DNA of 10,797 bases, from NCBI GenBank assembly GCA_041495845.1, contig JBGQDM010000105.1:1-10797 (forward strand), written 5' to 3'. A model generated the notes under the pieces. It searched no databases and had not been told where the DNA came from. It was given only the letters and a program-made list of their open reading frames with translations. The stretch is from JBGQDM01 sp041495845 (GTDB lineage Bacteria; Acidobacteriota; Terriglobia; Terriglobales; Acidobacteriaceae). Positions 1 to 5,921 of the stretch are shown here, in pieces. A program made the position numbers and the translations under genes. Position 1 is the first letter of the stretch. The number at the start of each line of letters is the position of its first letter.

Positions 1-49
1 CGTTGGCGGCGGCCGGCCGGGGGTGGAGCGAGGGTTTTCAACATAAACA

Positions 50-109
50 GACTTATAGTCAAGTACGACTATCAGTCGGAATTGTAAGAAACAAAAACAA
101 GTCTGTCAA
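50..109 (-). promoter_or_regulatory. Leftward sigma-70-type promoter with tandem operator-like half-palindromes
   Basis: Read on the minus strand, TTGACA (104-109), a 17-base spacer and TACAAT (81-86) form a nearly perfect housekeeping promoter directed at the left edge. Transcription would start near 74-75. Two 11-bp palindromes of the form GACT-N3-AGTC lie at 67-77 and 50-60, separated by 6 bp, so a protein bound there would cover the start site; this is the usual geometry of a repressor. An ATG at 44-42 opens a frame (MLKTLAPPP...) running off the window, but it has no Shine-Dalgarno, so I do not call a gene from it. The regulated gene and the regulator are unknown. The promoter is read directly; repression is inference. 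Confidence 0.65.
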
Positions 110-140
110 GGGGGCCGAGGCTGGAGCCTACCCGGTGGAA

Positions 141-190
141 AGTCTTAGAACGCAGAGTTCGCAGAGGGAGGCGCAGAGGACGCAGAGAAA
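141..190 (+). repeat. CGCAGAG array, copy 1
   Basis: Four exact copies of CGCAGAG start at 151, 160, 172 and 181 (steps 9, 12, 9). They are preceded by AGTCTTAGAA and followed by AAA. A second array of the same design and orientation lies at 7094-7144. There is no inverted symmetry, so it is not a classical hairpin REP. It lies about 120 bp downstream of the pilin stop codon. Similar CGCAGAG-rich intergenic repeats are widespread in Acidobacteriota and some other phyla; their function is not known to me. Confidence 0.75.
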
Positions 191-236
191 ACGTGTGCCT
201 GTTGATTGCCGGTTCCGTCGTCAACCCTCAGACACA

Positions 237-275
237 GGCGGGCGAGGGCGTCGCTCCGCCTGGCGGACGAGGGCG
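237..275 (+). repeat. 14-bp direct repeat, two units with 25-bp period
   Basis: GGCGGGCGAGGGCG (237-250) and GGCGGACGAGGGCG (262-275) differ at one base. A TCCGCC/GGCGGA inverted repeat (255-260 and 262-267) sits at the start of the second unit and could form a small hairpin. The block lies just past the 3' end of the pilin gene and resembles GC-rich dispersed intergenic repeats rather than coding sequence. It could also contribute to ending pilin transcription, but there is no U-tract, so that is weak. Confidence 0.5.
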
Positions 276-312
276 GCCGTCACTACCTGGTTTTGTCAGG
301 ATTCCGCCAGCG

Positions 313-846
313 CTAGAGCGTCGCGAAGCCGCCGCCGGCGCACATCGTAGGATTGGGCGGAGTGGTGGTGCCGCCAAGGTTGGCATCAAATCGGATGAGA
401 TTGTCTTCGGTCGTGCAGAACAGGCGGACACCGGAACTGTTGTAACGTTCCGGAGCAGCGCCGGCACCATAGGTAGTGTTCGCGCCGTTGATCGGATTTC
501 CGCCCTGTACCTGGAACTTGTATCCGTTCTTGGAGCCGGAGGACAAGTTGGAATCGAGAATACAGGCGTTGACGGGCGCGGGAGTACAAGCGGCGCCATT
601 CAGATTACCGCTGCCGAGGCTGGCCAGGTTCTCGGCATATCCCTTAGTCGGATAATTGAGCTGATAGGAAATCTGGGCCTGCTGAATGGCTTTCAGCGAA
701 GCCACGGCGGAAGCTTCGTTCACCGACATTTTGTTCTGCCTAAAGCCAGGTATGGCCATGGACACAATAATGAGGATGATGGCAACGACGATGAGCAACT
801 CGATGAGAGAGAATCCCTGCTGCTGGCGGGACTTTTTCGGGGACAT
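313..846 (-). CDS. Type IV pilin / pseudopilin with class III signal peptide
   Basis: This encodes a 177-residue prepilin-like protein. The leader is 11 residues (M1 to G11) and ends in QQQG, followed by FSLIELLIVVAIILIIV. This is the prepilin-peptidase recognition site, with Phe at mature +1, Glu at +5 and the hydrophobic N-terminal helix that packs in pilus filaments. The globular part has Cys87/Cys95 and Cys144/Cys169, likely disulfides, and a Gly/Asn/Thr-rich C-terminus. The ATG at 846 is chosen over an in-frame upstream ATG at 1011 because AGGAG (855-859) lies 8 bases ahead and the leader then has normal length. The protein should be anchored in the inner membrane and assembled into a type IV pilus or related filament. 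No pilB, pilC, pilD or pilQ gene is nearby, so it is an orphan pilin gene. A terminator separates it from the receptor gene upstream. It could be a major PilA-like or a minor pilin; sequence alone does not decide. Confidence 0.9.
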   Translation of the reverse strand: MSPKKSRQQQGFSLIELLIVVAIILIIVSMAIPGFRQNKMSVNEASAVASLKAIQQAQISYQLNYPTKGYAENLASLGSGNLNGAACTPAPVNACILDSNLSSGSKNGYKFQVQGGNPINGANTTYGAGAAPERYNSSGVRLFCTTEDNLIRFDANLGGTTTPPNPTMCAGGGFATL

Positions 847-1020
847 GGCGGCTGCTCCTGGGCGAAACTTGCCTACATTCTGCCTTGGCACCTGGGATTC
901 CACAAGTGGGAGCTGTGCTTTCAAGCACTTGCGGGAGTGGGAGCGCGAGGCAGTGCAAAGAATGAACGTGAGTGTGGAAAAGACTTGCGCGGAATCGTGG
1001 CCGAGATACATTTTCCGGAG

Positions 1021-1054
1021 GCAAGAGAAAGCCCCGGACGGCGGGTCCGGGGCT
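1021..1054 (-). terminator. Intrinsic terminator of the TonB-dependent receptor gene
   Basis: A perfect 10-bp stem, AGCCCCGGAC (1030-1039) and GTCCGGGGCT (1045-1054), encloses a 5-base loop. On the minus strand it is followed by the U-rich TTCTCTT. It starts 18 bases after the receptor stop codon, so it should end that transcript and insulate the pilin gene downstream. Confidence 0.85.
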
Positions 1055-1072
1055 GTGGAAGCGGTGGCGTGG

Positions 1073-4000
1073 TCAGAAATTGAACTTCAGGCCGAGTTGC
1101 ATGATGCGTGGTTCGTGCGCTGAGATCACCTGCCCAAAGGTCTCCGAAGACACACCTTGATCAATGGCGTCGAAGTTGGTGTGGTTCCAGATATTGAAGG
1201 TCTCGATGCGGAACTGCAGACCGGTTTTCTCGGTTAACCGGAAGTTCTTAAAGAAGGACAAATCCCAGCGCTGAATTCCCGGCCCCTTGATGGAGCCACG
1301 GCGGGCGTTGCCGGGACGGTTGCCGTCCTCGGGCGCATCGGTCGCAAACACGGAGGTGTTGAACCATTGGTCGACAGTGTGGGGCGCGTGCGAGTTTGGA
1401 TCACCCGTCTGATCGGGGCGGGCGGAGGAGGCGAAATTCAGGTTGTCGGTCTGCGCCGAGGGGTCGAGTAAACCGAGGCCAGCCGGGTCAACGCTGCTGT
1501 TGGTACCGACCGGTGTGAGGTATAGACCGCTGTTGAAAGTGATGATGCCGGAGAATTCCCAGCCTCCGAGCACGTGGCCGACGAAACCGCGCTGGTCCTT
1601 CATCCAGGGCAACTGGTAGACGAAGTCAGCGGTAAAGATGTGGCGGCGGTCGTAGTCGGTGGGGCCATACTCGGCGCGCAAGTCGGCGTTGTTCTGTGGT
1701 GACGAGGCGTCGTTCCCCGCGTTGGTGAGGGCGTGGGACCAGGTGTAATTCAGCGAAATGAGCGAGCCGGCACCGAAACGCTTCTGCATGCTGACCTGCA
1801 GAGCGTGGTAGTTGGAATTGAAAATGGTCACCGACTCGTTGATGGGTCCGTAGCCAGGGAAGGGCCGGACGAGATCGACGATCTGAAAGTTGCCCTCTCG
1901 AATGGGGCCTCCCAGGGCTTCGGGCACGTTGCGATAGGCACCAGCGGCGGGCTGGTTGATATCGAGAATACCGAGCAGGTGCGTGCCACTGTTGCCGTAG
2001 TAGCCCAGGTCGAGCACGACACCTTTGGGCAGTTCGTGCTGCACGTCCAGACTCCAGGACTGGGTGTAGGGCAGCTTCCAACCGGGGGCTACGCCTTTCA
2101 AGAAGCGGGTCGAGGAGTTCACGTCGGGGGAGACCGAGCCAGGGTCATCCAGCACAGTGTTGCTGAGGCTGATGTTACCGACGAAGGGCGGGTTGACGAA
2201 AAGGTTGTTCTCCACGAAGCCCACCGCTGGTGCGTCATAGAAAAGGCCGTAGCCGGTGCGAATGGCGGTCTTGCCATCTCCGCGCGGGTCCCAGACCAAG
2301 CCGATTCGTGGGGCAAAATTCAGGTTTCGTTCCTTGGTGACGATGTCACCGAAAGGCGAAGGGGTGGCCCCGGCGGCGATTGCGGCTTTGTTGCCCGAGG
2401 ACACGATGAGGCCGTTAATGGGGTTGAAGTTCGGATTTGGGGTCAGCCCATTGGGGCATGGAGCGGTCGCGACAGTGCAAAGCTGCACACTGACGACAGC
2501 CGGGTCAGTCTTATCGACAACCGCATAGAGCGGCGCCGCAGCGGAAGCACTGTAGGCACCGGGGAAGAAGCTGGTGTTCTGCCCGTTGGCGTCGAAGGGC
2601 TGGGCGTAGCGGGTATAGCGGAGGCCGTAGGTCAGCGTCAGGTTCGGGCGCAGGCGGTATTCATCCTGGGCGTAAAGCTCGAGCATGCGCTGGCGGATCT
2701 CGGCGTGGAAGTCGGTATCCGATTGTCGAAACGAATTCACATTGCCGACGAGGAAGTTGGCGAATTCCTGCTGGAAGCTGTCCTCCCCGTTGGGGAATTG
2801 GGCGGTCGGGGGGCCAGTGGTGCCAAAACCAAAAGCGCCGTTCGTGTTGGTAAAGCCGCCGGCGTCGTTTTCGGATTTCTGATAGCGGTGATAGGCGAAG
2901 CCGAACCGGAAGGTGTGTTTGCCGGCAATCCAGGTGAGGTTGTCGAAAATACTGTGATTGCGGTTGTAGTCGTTGTAGGGTCCAAAGGCGGAGAGGCCGG
3001 CGCCGATCCCGAAGCCGAGATCCGGGATGCGCTTGATGACGGGCGGGAAGGGCAAAGTGATGGCCGCGGCGACGTTGGGAGAAGCGGAGATATTGCTGAA
3101 GCCGATGGGGTGGCTGACAATGGCGCCGTAGGAATAGGAGTACCCGACTTCATTGAGCAGGTTGGGCCGGAAGGACATAACGCCGTGCAGCAACAGATTG
3201 CGGCCGGGAGAGTTGGTATCGGAGGTGGCGTAACCCAAGACCGAAGTGAAGCCAAACAATCCGGCAGGATTGATGGTGGGAATGGAATCGTTGATCCAGC
3301 GCCCGCTAACCGACAGCCTGGGGCCGAAGATATGGTCGCCGCGGATGATCTCCTGGCGGTAATTGAAAACGTTGCGGGCACTTTGCGTGAGCTGGTCGTT
3401 CGGGACATCCTGCGGCAGGGGGATCTTGGCAAAGACGTCGGTCAGGTAAGCGGCGGCGGCGGGATTGATGGAACCCAGCTGCGTGCCCGCGGGTAACACG
3501 GTGCAGCTCGGGCCGCTGCCACTGGTGCAGACATCATTGGGGAAAATCCCCTGGCGCTCCTGCGCGTTGGGTACGGTGGAAACCGAAGTGTTGTAGGTGA
3601 CGATGCGGCGAACTTCTTCCGAGTAGAAGAAGAATGTCTTGTTCCTCTCCGGGTTGTAGTGGCCGGGGATGAACACCGGGCCGCCCAAAGTCCAGCCGAA
3701 GTCGTTGTAGCGGAGGGGCGGGCGCGACAGACCCTCGCGGTTGTTGAAGAAGCGATTGGCATTGAGCACATCGTTGCGGAAAAACTCATAGGCGCCGCCG
3801 TGGAACTTGGCGCCGCCGGAACGAGTAATCACGTTGATCTGGCCACCGGCGCCGCGGCCGTACTCCGGGCTGTACAGGCTGCGCAGGACCTTGAATTCAT
3901 CAATCGCATCCACGCTGGGATAGTTAAGCAGGCTGAAGTTGCCGCCGCGGTCGACGTTGTCGGCGCCGTCCACGGTCCAGTTGTTCTGCGAGAAGCGGGC

Positions 4001-4570
4001 GCCGTTGATGGAGAAGCTGACCTGGTTGGTGCCCCCTCCTGGAGTTTCCACGCCCACGAAAATCGTGTCGGTAACGGCGGAGGAGACGCCGGGTGTGAGC
4101 GCGACCATCTCTTCATAGTTGCGCGCGCTGAGGGCAAGTTCCCGCACCTGAGTTCCGCTGATCAGGCCGGAGGCGGTGGCGCTCTGCGTGTCCACTTGAA
4201 GCGCGTCGGCCACGACAGTGGTAATGTCACTGACGGCGCCGGCTTGCAGGTTGGCGTTGACCTCGATGCGGTCGTTGACGTTCAGCTCGATGCCGGTCTT
4301 GGAGAAGGTCTTGAAGCCGGTCGCGGTCACGGAAACGGAATAGTGGCCAATGGGCAGCAAGGCGGCCACGTATTCGCCCACGCTGTTGCTCTTAAGGGCA
4401 CGAATGACGGCGTTGCGATCGGTGTTGGTGACGGTGACGGCGGCGTTGGTGACGACCGCGCCAGTGGCATCGGTGACCGTACCAACGATGGTGCCGGTGG
4501 TGGCCTGACCCAACGCTGCGGAACTGGCCAGCAGCGCGACGGCAGCAAGAAGCGGGAGACGGTTTTTCAT
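1073..4570 (-). CDS. Oar-like TonB-dependent outer-membrane receptor
   Basis: This is a 1165-residue exported protein. Residues 1-23 are a Sec signal peptide (MKNRLPLLAAVALLASSAALG). Residues about 25-116 form a carboxypeptidase-regulatory-like beta-sandwich (TGTIVGTVTDATGAVV...GFKTF). Residues about 120-266 are the plug, with VSFSINGARF, NNWTVDGADN and YGRGAGGQINVITRSG. The remainder is a TonB-dependent beta-barrel ending in IMQLGLKFNF, with the terminal Phe expected for BAM-assembled barrels. The length is normal for acidobacterial Oar/SusC-like receptors. The family imports ligands such as glycans, peptides or metal complexes using the TonB-ExbBD system; the ligand here cannot be read. The ATG at 4570 is preferred to 4627 because it begins the signal peptide and has GGAAGGG (4581-4587) 10 bases upstream. 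A LacI-type repressor gene lies 145 bp upstream on the same strand, with a promoter and palindromes between. There is no SusD-like partner or glycoside hydrolase in the window. Confidence 0.92.
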   Translation of the reverse strand: MKNRLPLLAAVALLASSAALGQATTGTIVGTVTDATGAVVTNAAVTVTNTDRNAVIRALKSNSVGEYVAALLPIGHYSVSVTATGFKTFSKTGIELNVNDRIEVNANLQAGAVSDITTVVADALQVDTQSATASGLISGTQVRELALSARNYEEMVALTPGVSSAVTDTIFVGVETPGGGTNQVSFSINGARFSQNNWTVDGADNVDRGGNFSLLNYPSVDAIDEFKVLRSLYSPEYGRGAGGQINVITRSGGAKFHGGAYEFFRNDVLNANRFFNNREGLSRPPLRYNDFGWTLGGPVFIPGHYNPERNKTFFFYSEEVRRIVTYNTSVSTVPNAQERQGIFPNDVCTSGSGPSCTVLPAGTQLGSINPAAAAYLTDVFAKIPLPQDVPNDQLTQSARNVFNYRQEIIRGDHIFGPRLSVSGRWINDSIPTINPAGLFGFTSVLGYATSDTNSPGRNLLLHGVMSFRPNLLNEVGYSYSYGAIVSHPIGFSNISASPNVAAAITLPFPPVIKRIPDLGFGIGAGLSAFGPYNDYNRNHSIFDNLTWIAGKHTFRFGFAYHRYQKSENDAGGFTNTNGAFGFGTTGPPTAQFPNGEDSFQQEFANFLVGNVNSFRQSDTDFHAEIRQRMLELYAQDEYRLRPNLTLTYGLRYTRYAQPFDANGQNTSFFPGAYSASAAAPLYAVVDKTDPAVVSVQLCTVATAPCPNGLTPNPNFNPINGLIVSSGNKAAIAAGATPSPFGDIVTKERNLNFAPRIGLVWDPRGDGKTAIRTGYGLFYDAPAVGFVENNLFVNPPFVGNISLSNTVLDDPGSVSPDVNSSTRFLKGVAPGWKLPYTQSWSLDVQHELPKGVVLDLGYYGNSGTHLLGILDINQPAAGAYRNVPEALGGPIREGNFQIVDLVRPFPGYGPINESVTIFNSNYHALQVSMQKRFGAGSLISLNYTWSHALTNAGNDASSPQNNADLRAEYGPTDYDRRHIFTADFVYQLPWMKDQRGFVGHVLGGWEFSGIITFNSGLYLTPVGTNSSVDPAGLGLLDPSAQTDNLNFASSARPDQTGDPNSHAPHTVDQWFNTSVFATDAPEDGNRPGNARRGSIKGPGIQRWDLSFFKNFRLTEKTGLQFRIETFNIWNHTNFDAIDQGVSSETFGQVISAHEPRIMQLGLKFNF

Positions 4571-4650
4571 TGGAGCCCATCCCTTCCGGTGGCGGCGGCC
4601 AGCCCGGAATGGGGCGAACCACCACAAAACATCCCTATTAAAACGATCTA

Positions 4651-4687
4651 ATGTTGGTGCAAAGGCACTTTTCTGTCAAGCAGAAAA
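4651..4687 (-). promoter_or_regulatory. Receptor promoter overlapped by two abutting palindromes
   Basis: On the minus strand a consensus -35 TTGACA (4674-4679) is followed, 17 bases on, by a poor -10, CAACAT (4651-4656). The -35 lies inside a perfect interrupted palindrome, TTTTCTG-TCAAG-CAGAAAA (4669-4687). A second palindrome, GTGC-AAAG-GCAC (4657-4668), abuts it in the spacer. The start codon is about 80 bases downstream. This looks like a controlled promoter, and the LacI-type protein encoded just upstream is the obvious candidate regulator. However, neither palindrome has the central CG typical of LacI-family operators. Confidence 0.5.
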
Positions 4688-4710
4688 CGGTCTCCCCGGT
4701 TCGCTCGGGG
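4684..4710 (-). terminator. Terminator-like hairpin after the LacI-type gene
   Basis: Five bases after the repressor stop codon the minus strand reads CCCCG, a 7-base loop and CGGGG (4694-4710). TTTT (4684-4687) follows 6 bases later. The stem is short and the U-run is displaced, so termination may be partial. It suggests that the receptor gene is mostly expressed from its own promoter. Confidence 0.4.
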
Positions 4711-4715
4711 CGGGT

Positions 4716-5762
4716 TCAGCGCAACGCCCGGGTGGACTCCCGCACAATCAATTCCGGCGCCAGCTTTTGATGGACGGCCACGGGAGCACGATTGTCCTGG
4801 GCCAGGGTGATGGCCTCGAGCAAGATGCTGACGGCACCGGCACCCATGGCTTCCGCGGGCTGTCGAATGGTGGTAAGCGCAGGCGTGTACAGGCCCGCCG
4901 GACCAACGTCGTCGAAGCCAATGACAGAGCAGTCGTCCGGCACGCGCAGGCCGGCTTTAGCCAATGCGCGGATGGCGCCAAACGCGGTCAGGTCATCGAA
5001 CGCCATCAGCGCCGTGAACTGACGTTTGCGTTTGAGCAGTTCCTCAGTCAGTTTGTAGCCGACTTCAAAACTGGACATGGGGTCGCGAGAATCGGGCAGG
5101 TCGACAATTAAACGGGAGTCGAGTTTCAATTGCTGGCTCTGAGCAAACACCTTCATGCCGCGGAACCGGGGGGCGCTGTCGCCCAGGGTCTTGGGACCGC
5201 GGATGAAAGCGACCTTGCGATGGCCGAGGCGGAAGATGTGTTCCATGGCGGCGTGGCCGCCGGCCTCGTTATCCACAATCACCGAACTGATGGCGCGAGT
5301 ACGCAGTTCCTGGCTGATGATGATGGTGGGAATGCGCCTGCGTTCGAGGTCGGCAAGCAGATTGATATCCACGAACAGCCAGTTGGCCAGCACAATCAAA
5401 CCTTCAATGCGGCGATCGAGCAGCAGTTCCATGTAGCGCTCGAAACGGTTGCGCTCGTTGTGCACGTCGGTGACGATGGGAAGATAGGAAGCCTGATAGA
5501 GAGCATTCTGAATTCCGCGCAGCACCGGAGTACAGAAAGGGTCGGTGAGATCGAACACCATCACACCGATTTCCAGGCTGCGTTTGCCCCGCAGGGAGCG
5601 GGCAAACAGATTAGGCCGGTAGCCGAGTTTCTTGGCGGCATGCTGGATGCGAGCTTTGGTGCGATGCGGGATGTAACGGGCCAGGGGCGCGTCATTGAGC
5701 ACGATGGAAACCGTGCTTGAGGAGAAGCCGCTGGCCTTGGCAACGTCGCGAATCGTGACCAT
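4716..5762 (-). CDS. LacI/GalR-family transcriptional repressor
   Basis: This is a 348-residue DNA-binding regulator of standard family length. Residues 3-24 (TIRDVAKASGFSSSTVSIVLND) are the LacI helix-turn-helix. The hinge helix follows around residues 50-60 (PNLFARSLRGKRS). From about residue 63 there is a periplasmic-binding-protein-like ligand and dimerisation domain (IGVMVFDLTDPF, DRRIEGLIVLA, VDNEAGGHAAMEHIFRLGH, VIGFDDV). The ATG at 5762 is used because it places the HTH at the N-terminus as in the family; a longer reading from 5852 adds 30 residues of non-family sequence. The Shine-Dalgarno before it is weak (CGAGA). The gene lies upstream of the TonB-dependent receptor and divergent from the oxidoreductase, so it may control either or both in response to a small ligand, often a sugar in this family. 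The inducer is unknown. Confidence 0.93.
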   Translation of the reverse strand: MVTIRDVAKASGFSSSTVSIVLNDAPLARYIPHRTKARIQHAAKKLGYRPNLFARSLRGKRSLEIGVMVFDLTDPFCTPVLRGIQNALYQASYLPIVTDVHNERNRFERYMELLLDRRIEGLIVLANWLFVDINLLADLERRRIPTIIISQELRTRAISSVIVDNEAGGHAAMEHIFRLGHRKVAFIRGPKTLGDSAPRFRGMKVFAQSQQLKLDSRLIVDLPDSRDPMSSFEVGYKLTEELLKRKRQFTALMAFDDLTAFGAIRALAKAGLRVPDDCSVIGFDDVGPAGLYTPALTTIRQPAEAMGAGAVSILLEAITLAQDNRAPVAVHQKLAPELIVRESTRALR

Positions 5763-5799
5763 GGAAGTCTCGGGGCGGCGCCCGCCCGCGAAGCCCACG

Positions 5800-5830
5800 A
5801 TCATATACCTTGGCGACGATGGAGATGCAA
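5800..5830 (-). promoter_or_regulatory. Probable promoter of the LacI-type gene
   Basis: On the minus strand TTGCAT (5825-5830) precedes TATATG (5802-5807) by 17 bases; a better -10 match, TATGAT (5800-5805), overlaps it at 19 bases. A start near 5794 would give a leader of about 30 bases. The match is moderate. Confidence 0.4.
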
Positions 5831-5839
5831 GCGCGCGAG

Positions 5840-5868
5840 TTGCGGGAAACAACGTGGCGTTCTAGCAT
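5840..5868 (+). promoter_or_regulatory. Possible promoter of the FAD oxidoreductase gene
   Basis: TTGCGG (5840-5845), a 17-base spacer and TAGCAT (5863-5868, four of six consensus bases) form a weak promoter. The -10 overlaps the first unit of the 16-bp tandem repeat, so anything binding the repeat would also affect this promoter. There is no better candidate between the two divergent genes. Confidence 0.25.
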
Positions 5869-5911
5869 CATCGGTTTCCAGCATCATCACTTCCTAGCAT
5901 CATCAGTTGGG
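5864..5911 (+). repeat. Three tandem 16-bp repeats (AGCATCATC-N2-TT) in the divergent intergenic region
   Basis: AGCATCATC occurs exactly at 5864, 5880 and 5896, with a strict 16-bp period. Each copy is followed by two variable bases and TT. The last unit ends at the ribosome binding site of the oxidoreductase gene (GGGGAGG, 5911-5917). The units could be protein-binding iterons or leader-RNA repeats; the sequence alone does not say which. Confidence 0.85.
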
Positions 5912-5921
5912 GGGAGGCAGC

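Noticed and set aside
1..44. Partial minus-strand gene starting at ATG 44
   Set aside because: Only 14 codons are visible and there is no Shine-Dalgarno. The promoter suggests a gene nearby, but its start may lie beyond the edge.
193..1083. 296-codon plus-strand open frame across the pilin gene
   Set aside because: It is antisense to a pilin with a textbook prepilin signal and ribosome site. Its first part translates the intergenic repeats.
1733..3496. 587-codon open frame on the plus strand opposite the receptor gene, and another at 3659-4651
   Set aside because: They lie wholly or almost wholly antisense to the receptor gene, lack recognisable domains and are the expected by-product of GC-rich codon use. 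The receptor reading has a signal peptide, family motifs and a terminator.
5763..5852. Upstream start for the LacI-type gene adding 30 residues
   Set aside because: The family begins just before the HTH; the added segment has no family similarity and overlaps the likely promoter.
5864..5911. CRISPR-like array
   Set aside because: The repeats are 9-11 conserved bases in a 16-bp unit with no room for spacers, and there are no cas genes.
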